From the NCBI GenBank assembly GCA_033060915.1, contig CM065389.1, positions 21,538,501 to 21,602,500 on the forward strand: DNA of 64,000 nucleotides. Reading direction: 5' to 3'. This DNA is from Euryodendron excelsum (lineage: Eukaryota > Streptophyta > Magnoliopsida > Ericales > Pentaphylacaceae). Both the position numbers and the translations under genes were made by a program. This document shows, one piece after another, positions 1-9,929 of this stretch; the stretch's first letter is position 1, and every line of letters starts with the position of its first letter. The notes beneath the pieces were generated by a model that had not been told where the DNA came from, made no database searches, and saw only the letters and a program-made list of their open reading frames with translations.

Positions 1-648
1 ACCGCCTTCGAAAAGACGTGCCTGGATTGGAACCGTCTCGAGGAATAAACTGTCTCGAGAGTGAGATTGGAAAGGGGTCTTACCGTCTTTGAAAAGACGT
101 GCCTGGATTGGAACCGTCTCGAGGAATAAACTGTCCTGGGAAAGGGATTGGAAAGGGGTCTTACCGTCTTTGAAAAGACGTGCCTGGATTGGAACCGTCT
201 CGAGGAATAAACTGTCCCGAGAGAGGGATTGGAAAGGGGTCTTACCGTCTTTGAAAAGACGTGCCTGGATTGGAACCATTTCGAGGAATAAACTGTCCTG
301 AGAGAGGGATTAGAAAGGGGTCGTACCGTCTTCGAAAAGACGTGCCTGGATTGGAACCGTCTCGAGGCATAAACTGTCCCGAGAGAGGGATTGGAAAGGG
401 GTCTTACTGTCTTCGAAAAGACGTGCTTGGATTAGAACCGTCTCGAGGAATAAACTGTCCCGAGAGAGGAATTGGAAAGGGGCCTTACCGTCTTCGAAAA
501 GACGTGTCTGGATTGAAACCGTCTCGAGGAATAAACTGTCCGGAGAGAGGGATTGGAAAGGGGTCTTAACGCCTTCGAAAAGACACGCCTAAATTGGAAC
601 CGTCTCGAGGAATAAACTGTCTCGAGAGAGGGGGTTGGAAAGGAAAAG
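1..648 (-). repeat. 81-bp tandem repeat, eight copies
   Basis: Units start at 1, 82, 163, 244, 325, 406, 487 and 568, with exact 81-bp spacing and only scattered substitutions. Each unit contains, on the minus strand, GAAGACGGTAAGACCCC followed by a tract ending near CTCGAGACGGTTCC. The same block is present about once in LTRs B (2850-2960), C (11200-11310) and E (about 57880-57970). The array is therefore a local amplification of a U3 segment. Because 81 is divisible by three, several frames stay open and give repetitive peptides with no sign of function. The array continues off the left edge. Confidence 0.95.
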
Positions 649-831
649 ACAATTCCCCTAAGGGCATTTTGGTTATTTTGTCTCTATTTGGGCCTGGTGG
701 GCCCGCGAAGTGATGAACAGACGGGATTTGGACTTAGAAAATCAATTTCGATTGGAATACGACCACAATGACTTGAAAATAAGTCTGGACGGAGTGTAGA
801 CAGCCGAGCGGTCAAAAATAGAGTGCTTACA
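1..831 (-). mobile_element. Tat/Ogre-type LTR, start (U3) fragment
   Basis: Read on the minus strand, this begins at 831 with TGTAAGCACT, then a 'tttttgaccgctcggc' block. The same start occurs at 11019 and, with small changes, at 12453, 23149 and (minus) 58143. Positions 650-720 are the reverse complement of the block at about 2795-2860 in LTR B (text around cgggcccaccaggcccaaatagag), so this is the U3 part of the same LTR family. The fragment runs off the left edge of the window, so solo LTR and 5' LTR cannot be told apart. No polypurine tract lies next to position 831, so it is not the start of a 3' LTR joined to its own internal region. Confidence 0.85.
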
Positions 832-1775
832 CATAAGCAATTAGACATTTATCATAATTTCTAAATTTTAAATAGTTAAAAAATGCAAAAAATAAAATGA
901 AAAAAAATATCTAGAAGCCTCTAAAAAAAACAAAGAGTAGCCTGATACTAAGAACAGAATATTAGAAGATCGGAACACCAAAACAGAAACCCCAAACTTT
1001 CTTGTGTGCACCGCGCGTGGGAGTGGGCTTAGATTTTCCCTTTTTTTTTCATAAAATAAAATTAGAAATAATTTTTTTAAATTTAAAAAAAATCTAAAAA
1101 ATATATTTAAAAATAGGAATTAAAATTTGGAGTATTCTAGAAAATATCAGAATAAAAGTAATGCTAAAAATCGTTTCCCTTAACTGTTCTTCTTCTTCTT
1201 TGAAGAATTCTAATCAGAATGTCAAGGCTAACTTCTAACTAGCAGAACTCTCAAACCGTAAGTCCAAATGATGCAAATAATATGTCATTGGAAAGTTCTA
1301 AAAAAAACAATTACAACCATATAAATTTCAGTAATCAAAAGGTCGTGTGGAGAGAAAACAAAAAAGACAAAGTTTCTACAATCATAACTAAGATTGAGAT
1401 TTTCTCTCAATCCACCAAGCCTTTTAAAGATAAAACTTTTCAGATATAATCAACAATTTAGACTACAATATATTAAAAAATTAGGCAATTTCACGACTGT
1501 TAGTTTGCAATACCATTAATGCCTACTTGAAACTTTTATACAAATTAATGTGTATAATTCATGCATATGCATTTAAACAATCGATAAACAACATACAGTA
1601 ATGAGAACACCCTAACAGGCTTTGATACCAATGTAAAAAAGAATGAAATGAAAGTGAAAGCGAATTAAACCATACATTAGAATGCTTAATCCTTAATTTG
1701 GAACTTGAAGATGTTCTACGTATTGCCTTGAATCTACAGTGGCGTAATGTCATTACAGTGAAATAACCATTCCTG
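832..1775. other. AT-rich decayed sequence, no gene
   Basis: No reading frame of note. The stretch is A/T-rich with homopolymer runs. It lies between the minus-strand LTR fragment and the truncated LTR A. The only recognisable motif is a primer-binding-site-like sequence at 1618-1630, listed separately, so part of it is probably the remnant of a minus-strand LTR retrotransposon. Confidence 0.6.
1618..1630 (-). other. tRNA-iMet-type primer-binding-site motif
   Basis: On the minus strand it reads TGGTATCAAAGCC, one base off the TGGTATCAGAGC motif complementary to plant initiator tRNA-Met that many Copia and some Gypsy elements use. The bases before it (ttaca, then t) could be an LTR end in CA. 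This suggests a decayed minus-strand element whose 5' LTR lay to the right and whose internal region lay to the left. No coding sequence supports it. Confidence 0.4.
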
Positions 1776-2271
1776 TAAACATGGTGTGAAATAACCATTT
1801 TGCTCATGGTGGGTTGGTTGCCTTTCTAACCACACCGGTAATCCCTCAAAACACTCTTAATAGTGTTTCCAACCTTTAAGCCTTCTCATGGATCACTCCG
1901 AGTCAATCATAGTTTTCTCTCGGTCCAATGACCATTTTGTCCCTAGAGGGCCACTTTTTTAACTATTCTGGCTCTAATCATCAAGTCAGTTACCTCCGAG
2001 ACACTCTTTTAGAGGTCTCGTCCATTCCTGACCGAGTTTAGTTACTCGAAACCTTCCGGATCATTCCCAAACTTTTCAAAGTCACTTATAGTGAAACCAA
2101 GCCAAAAATTGCATGGTAATCACTAGAATAGTCGCCCAAACCTTCTGTCTTGCGTCCCAAGAGTCAAAAATATGTTTCTTGCCGCCCTAAAAAGTTTCCT
2201 AAAGGAGTGGCACCAAGCCAAATTTTGGCCTGGCACCACTACAACAGGCGCTAAGAGAAATTTTGCTGGCC

Positions 2272-2279
2272 TATAAATA
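2272..2279 (+). promoter_or_regulatory. TATA box of LTR A
   Basis: TATAAATA occupies the same place as the TATA boxes of LTRs B, C, D and E: after the short GGCGCC/TGGCGC repeats and before the AAACCCTA-rich leader. The position is accurate to about one base. Confidence 0.6.
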
Positions 2280-2683
2280 TAGGCTACTTCCCTGTGTATT
2301 CTGGGTCGATAAAATCACTCCAGAAACTCTGCCTCTCTGAATGCAGCGCTCAAATTTCCTCAAAACCTTAATTCTCTCAAGGCGCCTCAAACCCTAGCCG
2401 CTATACACTCAAGCCCTAGTCTCCATACAATCTATACACTCAAATCCTTACCCCCAAGTAACCATTAAAGATCAAGTGCTGCACATTTAAAGCTCCCACG
2501 GTCCAATCGAAGTTCACCATCAAAGCATCAAAGAAAAGAAGAAGATAAGGTAGGGTTTTATTTACTTTTATGTAATCCCCTTCTCTTTATTCATCCTCCT
2601 AACCCACTTGGATTTTCTTCTATTTTAATCCCCATATTCTACCTTATCTTCTGTCATGCTTAAAATATGGGACCTCCCAGTTC

Positions 2684-2688
2684 ATGAC
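2684..2688 (+). repeat. Target-site duplication of solo LTR B (left copy)
   Basis: ATGAC here and ATGCC at 7190-7194 match at four of five bases and flank LTR B exactly. This is the 5-bp duplication expected of Ty3/gypsy integration. Confidence 0.75.
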
Positions 2689-3383
2689 TATAAGCACCTT
2701 ATTTTTGTCCGCTCAGCAATCTCTAGTCCGTCCTGACTTGAGTTTAAGTCAATATGGATATATTCTAGAATTTTAGTCCTAATCCAGCCAATTCATCGCT
2801 TCGCGGGCCCACCAGGCCCAAATAGAGGCAAAATGATCAAAATGCCCTTGTGGGCGTTGTTCGGTCCAATCCTGTAGGCGCGTCTTCTTGAAGACGGTAA
2901 GTCCCTTTTTCCAGTCTAATTTCAATCCATCTCTCGAGAAAGTTGATTCCTCCAGACGGTAAATCTATCTTATCCGACATGTTTCTGAGTGAACTTTTCA
3001 GAACGGTAAGTCCCTTCAAATCTCTCGATTGGGACGAGACCCTAAGTCCCTGAGATGGTAGAATGGTCCACCTTTGGCGCCTGCTAGCCCGTCAATGTAG
3101 AAATGTCCATTTTGGCACGCCTTTTAAGAAAGTTGATTCCTCAGGTACTAAGTTCCTTTGGCAGCTTCTCAAGATCAGATAGTCTCGGGAATGATCGCAA
3201 ACTGTTAGAGTAGCGAAAATACCCGCAAACATCGCAACCGTCAAAGTAGCGGAAGTACTCACAAACAGGTCGATATAGGGAATTGCCAACAAACCCCTGT
3301 ATCACGGTACCGCCATCAAAGTGGTGAAAACACTTAAAACTCAGGTCAACACGGATGCTTGCTAGCCCACTTCGGTGAAAAAT

Positions 3384-4015
3384 GACCAAACTGCCCCTAG
3401 GGCCATTTTCGACATGTTTCTCGAGAAAGTACCTAAGTCCTCAGAACGGTAAGTCCACATTTCCAAGATTGTCTTAAAAGCAATCCGGCATGATTAGGTG
3501 CCTTCTAGTCAGTTTCGGGCCAATTCCGAAACTTTCCGGTCAAGATGACCATTTTGCCCTAGGCATCTGAACGCCCGGGAACCACACGTGCTCTGGGTAT
3601 CAAACCGGTAATCTCCCGAGAATCTTTTTATAGTAGTTTCAACCTTCCATTAACTTTTTTGGATCATTCCAAGTCAGTTCTGGCAAACTCGGTGTAAAAT
3701 AACCGTTTTGCCCCTGGTGGGCCGGTCGTCTTTTCTAACCACATCGACTCTAGGTATCAAACCGGTAACCTTTGGAAACATTCTAAATAATGTTCCAAAT
3801 CTCAAGTCTTCTTCTGGGACATTCTGAGTCCGTCCTGGCACCTTTCTGGCCTAGTTGACCGTTTTGCCCCTAATGGCCCGATCAACCCTTTCGACAAATT
3901 TTGTTGTCCTTTTTCAAGTCTATTACCCCCCGGGATCCTGTTCTAAGGGTTCCTATCATTTTCCAGCCTTCCAGATCATTCCCGGTCCCTTAAATCCTCC
4001 CCGGACCTTTCGGAG
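3384..4015 (+). repeat. ~155-bp degenerate U3 repeats in LTR B
   Basis: The phrase GACCRTTTTGCCCC marks each unit, with occurrences near 3384 (as accaaactgcccc), 3548, 3702 and 3858. Each unit also carries an 'accggtaacctt' phrase and a 'ggatcattcc' phrase. D repeats the same order (about 12609, 12765, 12922). Such repeats sit where enhancer-type repeats occur in other LTRs; that role is inferred. Confidence 0.7.
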
Positions 4016-4182
4016 TCACTTCTAGTGAAGTCAAGCTAAAAATTGTATGGTAGTCACTAGTACAGGCGCCCAAATCTTCTCAAGATACGTTGCTTGCCGA
4101 CCTTAAAACTTTCCTAAGTGGTTGGCGCCACTAGTAGTGGCGCTAAACCAATATTAGCCTGGCGCTAGGTTATTCCTCTCTC

Positions 4183-4190
4183 TATAAATA
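4183..4190 (+). promoter_or_regulatory. TATA box of LTR B
   Basis: TATAAATA follows a CTCTC stretch. About 40 bp upstream is the inverted repeat GCGCCACT-agt-AGTGGCGC (4125-4143). About 120 bp downstream are AAACCCTAGCC repeats. The arrangement is the same in the C, D and E LTRs, which supports a shared promoter. Confidence 0.75.
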
Positions 4191-4623
4191 CAGTGCCTCC
4201 TCCAGCGTGAAAGGGGTCCGCAAACTCAGTCTAAAAACCCTACTCTTCGATATACAGAGCTCGTAGCCTCTTTAGACCCTAGCCTACTTTAGGTTTTCCA
4301 AACCCTAGCCACCATACACTAAACCCTAGCCTCCTATACACTCATATACACTCACACACACTCATACATTAGCATTCAAAGTCTCCATTGAAGACTTGAA
4401 GTGCTACAACTTTGAAGCTCCTGAAGGCCGAAGACAAGCTCTCGAAGATCAAGACGAAGGCTGAAGTGAAGACCGAAGTAAAGCAAGAAAAGCAAAACGC
4501 GCGAAGCAAAGCAAAATAAACAAGACACAAGGTAGGCTTTCTCTTTAAGTTTACGCATCTTCCCCCTCTCTTCTCTCTCCTAACCCATTTGGGTTTTCTT
4601 CTATTTTAATCCCCCATCTTCTT

Positions 4624-4641
4624 CCCCCCCCCCCCCCCCCC
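4624..4641 (+). repeat. Poly-C run (18 C)
   Basis: An uninterrupted C homopolymer. The matching place in LTR C has 13 C (27588-27600), and the D LTRs have short mixed C/T runs. It is a length-variable homopolymer and prone to sequencing error. Confidence 0.9.
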
Positions 4642-4913
4642 TTCTTGCATGCTTGAAACAAGGACTTCCCGGTCTATGTGTAGGATTAGGCTATTGGAGG
4701 GTCACAGTGTCGGGGGCTTTCTTTTAGTCTAATTGGGGACCACGTGGGTTTGGCCCCTTGATTTTGTAGTGAAGCCTTTAACCTTGTATGTTCACGACCC
4801 CAACTTGCATCGTGCATATCATAATCTTGCATTATTCCAAAATTTGTTTTCAAAAGCTTGCATCAAAATTGTTTTCAAAACTCGCATCAAAGTTTTCTTT
4901 TTCAAAATCACAA

Positions 4914-4958
4914 TCCTAGGGTGATTCTAGCATTTTCATGGTTAGAGTTGCTTTAGGA
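4914..4958 (+). other. Conserved stem-loop 1 in LTR B
   Basis: Arms TCCTAGGGTGATTCTAGC (4914-4931) and GGTTAGAGTTGCTTTAGGA (4940-4958) pair along 18 positions on the sense RNA, about six of them as G-U. As DNA the same arms are a poor inverted repeat. Equivalents: D 5' LTR 14072-14115, D 3' LTR about 24677-24720, C about 27874-27917, A 7431-7474 and 7551-7594, and E (minus) 41750-41793 and 41849-41893. Confidence 0.7.
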
Positions 4959-5025
4959 AAGTGTTACATTTAAAGTGACCAATATGGTTCATATTTTCAA
5001 AACATTGTTGTTTTCAAAACCACTA

Positions 5026-5070
5026 TCTTAAAGTGGTTCTAACCTTCTAATGGTTAGAATCGCTTTAGGA
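5026..5070 (+). other. Conserved stem-loop 2 in LTR B
   Basis: Arms TCTTAAAGTGGTTCTAACC (5026-5044) and GGTTAGAATCGCTTTAGGA (5052-5070) pair at all 19 positions on sense RNA, with three G-U pairs, around a 7-nt loop. In C the arm reads AGCGG where B has AGTGG, turning a G-U pair into G-C. Equivalents: D 14183-14225 and about 24787-24832, C about 27984-28029, A 7667-7711, E (minus) 41638-41681. Confidence 0.75.
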
Positions 5071-5084
5071 AAGTGAGATATTTT

Positions 5085-6660
5085 ATATACCTTCTAAAAA
5101 TCTCTTTTCAAATCTTTCTTTCTAAAAATCTCTTTTCCCAACACACTTTCTAAAAACTCTCTTCAAATTTCCTTCCAAAATTGTTTTCTAAAAGCTCCCT
5201 CCAAAAATCTATTTTTCAAAAACTCCTTTTCAAACTCTTTTCCAAAATGCTCTCCTCAAAGTTCACTTTTCAAAAACGCTCTTTAAATCTTTTTCCTAAA
5301 ATTTTTTTCCAAAAACTCCTTCCTAAAATCTCTTTCCAAAAACCCTTTCTAAAAACTCTCTTCAAAATTCACTTTCTAAAAACTCCTATCTAGGATTGCC
5401 TTCCTAAGATTCCTTTTTTAAAAACTCACTTTCCAAAAATCCCTTTTCTTGGTGTCCAAGTTAAACCTTAAAGCCAACGATTAGGAAACCCTAATTTTCC
5501 TTCCCAAAAACATGATTTTCAATCTTGCCTTAATACATAGGTTTTCAAAATCTCCCTTTTTACATCAAAATCAAAAGTTTCCAAAACCTATTTTCTACAT
5601 CAAAACTATAGTCTTCCGAATCTAGGGTTTCTAAAACTTCCCTTTAGGAAACCAAATCCAATATCCCATTTAGGAAACTAGATCCTATCCTTCGTTTTTG
5701 GAAACAAAGTCAAAACACTTCTTTAGAAACAAAATCCAATCCCTTGCTTTTTAGGAAATACAAATCTCAGTCCTTTCAAACCTAAAACTTCCCTAATTCC
5801 ACCCTTTCCTAATTCCATACCTTTCCAAATTTTTACTTTCCAAATCCAAATCTAAGTTTTCAAATCTTTCTTAAACTCAAACTTTTCCTAACTTCAAGAA
5901 TTTCTAAAACTCAAACACTTTTTAAATTCTAAACTTTCCAATTTTCGAAACTTTCCAATTTCAAAACTTTCTTAAAATGAAACCTTTCCTATTTCAAAGC
6001 CTTTCTTAAAATGAAACTTTCTTAATCCAAAGTTTTCCTAAATTGAAACTTTCCTAAACCAGAGCTTTCCTAAACCGGAACTTTCCTAAAATGACACTTT
6101 TCTATTTTAAAATTTTCCAAATTTGAATCTTTCTAAATCCAATGTTTCTCTAATCTTCCAAGTCCAACGTTTGAGTCAAATCTTTCTCTCAAGTCTAGGT
6201 TCTCTAAATCTCTATCTTTCTAAATCAAAGTCCAATATCTTCCATTTCAAATTCCAATCTTCTATTCTAAATTCAAATCAAATCCAAATTCCAATTCAAT
6301 TTCTTTTTCTGATCAAACCTTCTATTTTCTATCGGGCTCTTGTCCGAACTACGACTGATCTGATTTCTCAAAAAGGAGACGTAAGCAACCCTCATGGGTG
6401 CGGTCACAACCTTTTTCAAGCTTCTATTTTCACAACTTGTTTCAATCTCCAATTTTACAATCTTCTTCAAGTTTCTAATTCCATGATCTATTTTAAACTT
6501 CCAATTCCAAAAATCTATTTTAAATCTCTATTTTCAATTTCTAAAACTTTCCAATTTCAAATCTATCTTTTTCAAATTTCTTTTTTTAAATCAAATCAAT
6601 TTCTTTTCAAATCAATTTTCTAAATCTATTTTTCAACTCTCTCTTTCTATTGCAATTGCA
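5085..6660 (+). repeat. G-poor low-complexity tract of LTR B
   Basis: Built from endless variants of 'tttccaaaactc' and 'ctaaaatc', this tract has very few G on the sense strand over about 1.5 kb, for example 5085-5460. The same tract is in A (about 7740-8400), D (about 14240-15560 and 24850-26200), C (about 28040-29620) and, as its complement, E (about 40250-41620). Apparent reading frames here, such as 6123-6623, are compositional artefacts. Confidence 0.85.
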
Positions 6661-7189
6661 TATCATGTCTTTTTAAAAATTGTTTTCTAAAGTGAATAGG
6701 ATTGAACATTTGTTAATTGAAGACTCTTATATGTGAATTTAAGGTGAATAGACATGTAGGTATCGCAAGGGCGGGGTAAGGTGGCGGCTTAGTGCGTCTT
6801 CCCTAAATGTAACCAACCTCCGAACCTAGGATCACTGTTTTCGCAAGACCAAAATGGAGTTTATTTTTAAAAAGGGCTTAAATGTTTTCTAAAGGTTGCC
6901 AAACAACCTGTCTTCTCAAAAACCCTCTCTCGAGGTAGTATTTTCAAAATCGTTTTCAAAAACCCTAAGTGTGATCCTCGGATTGTGCTTAATTTTTAGG
7001 TGACCTAACTCACCTTAATCAAGTTAGGCGGTGACTCCAAATGTTTTCTAAAAGCCCTTTATTCAAATCTATTTTCAATTCAAACCTAGTCACACTCATT
7101 CTTCTAGGAGGATGAGTTCTAACAAGAGAGTACAGTATTTTTCCCGCTTGTATGTGTATTCCTCGAGTACGAAAAATCTGGGCGCAACA

Positions 7190-9411
7190 ATGCCTAGGAA
7201 GGCCTGAAAAGGAATCATTGTGTTAGGGATTCTCTTTGAGTTCCACCTAAGACGATGTGGGTTTGGCCTCCTTGGTTATGTGGTAAAGCCTAACCTTGTA
7301 TGTTCATGTCTCTATTATATTATTGCTATCATAATCATGCATTCAAAGATGTTTTTAAACTTCCATTAAAAGTTGCTTTCAAAACTTGCATTCAAAACCT
7401 TTTTTTTCAAAGTTGTTTTCAAAACCACAACTCTAAGATGATTCTAACCATTTCACGGTTGGAGTTGTTATAGGAAAGTGTTATATTCAATATGACCATC
7501 AAGGTCCAAATTTGAGTTCAAGTCTTAAATTGTTTTTCAAGAAATCACAATTTTAAGGTGATTCTAGTCATTCCATGGTTAATGTTGTTTTAGAAAAGTG
7601 TTACAATCAAAGAGACCGTCAAAGTCCAAATTTTTGTTTCAAGCCTTAGTTGTTTTCAAAATAATAACCCTAGAATGGTTCTAATATTTTCATAGTTAGA
7701 ATCGTTTTAGGAAAGTGAGATATTCAAGAGACTTGCAAAAGTCTATATTCAAATCTTTTTTTAGTTTTCTTAAATTCACTTCCTAAAAAATCTTTTCGCA
7801 AATTTACTTTATAAAAACTCTTTGTCTTCAAGCCTAAGTCAAAACCCTAGAATCCATGTTTAGGAAAACCTAGTTTCTTCACATAAAATCATAACTTTCT
7901 ATTTGCATCAAATTGTAGATTTCCAAAATCATTTTGTACATAAAATCATATATTTCCTAATTCAAAAGTCACATAAAATGATAGATTTTCAAAACAAAAG
8001 CTTTCCAATTTCAAGTCAAATCAAATCTTTTTTAAAAGGGAAACCAAATAAAATTATCTATTTTTGAAAATAAAATTCAATCTTCAATTTTGGGAAATAA
8101 AGATCAAACTTTTTCTAATTTTAAACTTTCATATCTTTCCTAATTTCAAACTTTCAAATCTTTCCTAATTCCAAACATTTCCTAAATTCAAATCTTTCCT
8201 AATTTTAAACTTTTCTTAATTCAAACTTTTCCAAAATTAAATCTTTCCTAAAATAGAAACTTTCTTAAAATAGAACTTTCCTAATTTGAAATTTTCCTAA
8301 TTCGAAACTTCCCTAAAATAGAACTTTTTTAATTCGAAACTTTTCTAAAATCAAGCTTTTTCAAAATCAAAATTTTCAATTGCATGTTTAAACCCTAAAT
8401 TACCTAAGTCTTAGGAGGTCGAAACCCTAGTTCAACCCTGGCCCTAAGTTAGGAAAGTTCAACTCTTTTCTAAATCGCAAATCTAAATCAAGATAGTTTT
8501 CAAACCCCAATTCAAGTCAAGATAGTTTTAAAGTTCACTTCAAACTTTCCAAATAAGTCCAAGTTCTACTTTAAAGTTTAGTTTGGAATCAAAGTTCAGT
8601 TTCAAATCTTCTAATTAAAGTTCAAATCAAACCCTTTTTCGAGTCAAACTTTTCAAAGACTCCAAAGTGTCTTTTCAAGTTAAACAAGACTCTAAAGTGT
8701 CTATTTTCAATCAGACTCCGAGTTCGAACTATGACTGACCTAATTCCCACCAAAGGGATACATAGGCAACCCTCATCGGTGTGGTCACAACCTTTTTCAA
8801 AATTCCAATACCTTTTTCAAAAATTCTCTCCAAACTCAAATTTCTCTCGTGCACTTGCATATCATGCATCATATCTTCCTTAAGATGATGATATAAATCT
8901 TTTTTCAAAATTCTTTTTAAAGTGGATATAATTGGAAATTAGATAATCGAAGATTTTAAATGAGTGAACCTAGGGTGAAAAGACATGTAGGTACCGCAAG
9001 GGCAGGATAGGGTGGTAGCCTAGTGCATCTTCCCTATACGTAACCAACCTCCGAACTTAGAATCACTATTTTTGAAATACCAAAATGGAGTTATTTTCAA
9101 AAAAGAGCTTAAATCTTTCCAAAGGTTAACAACTAACATGTTGTCTCCAAAAAACCCTTTCTTGTGGAAGTTTTTCAAAACCTTTTAAAAAATGTTAAAT
9201 TTAGTTTTCGGGCTTTACTTAGTTTTAGGTGACCTAACTCTCCTTAACAAACTTAGGTGGCGACTTCAAACCTTTTTCCAAAAGCCCTTATTCAAGTCAA
9301 GTTCCAATTTAAACCTAGTTACACCCGTCCTTTTAGGAGGATGAGTTCTAACAAGAGAGTATCGTGTGTTTTCCACATATTATCTCGAGTGCGAAAAATC
9401 GAGGCGCGACA
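7190..9411 (+). mobile_element. LTR A, right piece
   Basis: Continues LTR A after solo LTR B. It starts at the duplicated ATGCC, runs through three stem-loops (7431-7474, 7551-7594, 7667-7711) and the G-poor tract, and ends with GAGGCGCGACA at 9411, the family's usual LTR end. The next bases do not match the primer-binding site after the D 5' LTR, so there is no evidence that an internal region of its own follows. Confidence 0.85.
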
Positions 9412-9929
9412 ATTCATAGACGGCAATCTCAGATTAAGCACCTTGGCACAGGCTTAGCATACCATAATAATCAAGTAGGTGTAAGTGTCATCTCACACTA
9501 TCTAAACTAGAACAGACTCAGCCCTAGATGCCAAAAACAATTGGCCACCTCAATGATGTGAGCAATAAACTCGACATTCAGCAAAACTCGCAAGCAACCA
9601 AACACTATCTCGAACTTTGCCAACTTGGCATAGGACATGCTATCAAACTAACCCTTGGTTGGTGCCTTCTCAAGATCTCAAAGGCCCATCACCGACAAAG
9701 AGTCAAAAGTTACAAAAGAAATTACACACATTTCAGAAAGCTCAAAATGACCATCCATAACCAACATGCTAAGTAAAAAGGGAAGTACTCATGCTATATG
9801 ATATATTATTCTGTGATATGCCATGAAACAAATAATAATCTCAAATACGCATTCTTGATAGGTCATAATAAGCATCAAAGATAAAACCAAAAAAAGAAAA
9901 CATGTGGAAAAATGAAACTATCATAGATA
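9412..9929. other. No gene recognised
   Basis: Sequence between the end of LTR A and the decayed minus-strand coding sequence. It could include the 3' untranslated part of that gene. I see no repeat boundary or RNA gene in it. Confidence 0.5.

Larger units (their letters stand above)
1776..2688 (+). mobile_element. LTR A, left piece (5'-truncated Tat/Ogre-type LTR)
   Basis: Homology to LTR B starts near 1780 (gtgtgaaataaccattttg, matching about 3692-3712 in B). It continues through U3, a TATA box and the AAACCCTA-rich leader to about 2688. The sequence then resumes at 7190, after solo LTR B. The normal LTR start is missing. The two pieces plus the gap align in order to B between about 3692 and 7189. 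Confidence 0.82.
2689..7189 (+). mobile_element. Solo LTR B (Tat/Ogre-type, about 4.5 kb)
   Basis: It starts with TATAAGCACC, a mutated form of the family's TGTAAGCACC, and ends with GGGCGCAACA. It has U3 with degenerate ~155-bp repeats, a GGCGCC-rich upstream element, a TATA box at 4183, an AAACCCTA-rich leader, paired stem-loops and a G-poor tract of about 1.5 kb. No primer-binding site follows the end and no polypurine tract precedes the start. Both flanks continue as LTR A, so it is a solo LTR left by recombination between the two LTRs of an element that had inserted into A. It contains no credible coding region; the predicted peptides are low-complexity Phe/Ser/Lys. Confidence 0.9.

Noticed and set aside
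89..569. Overlapping open frames with 27-residue repeats
   Set aside because: They result from the 81-bp array, whose length is a multiple of three. Several frames stay open and none has a sensible start or end.
4300..4345. Interstitial telomere repeat
   Set aside because: AAACCCTA copies are irregularly spaced and mixed with other words. They are promoter-proximal telo-box-like motifs, not a telomere tract.
6123..6623. 166-codon open frame on the plus strand
   Set aside because: It lies in the G-poor low-complexity tract of LTR B, is Phe/Ser/Leu/Asn-rich, and is not kept in the other LTR copies.
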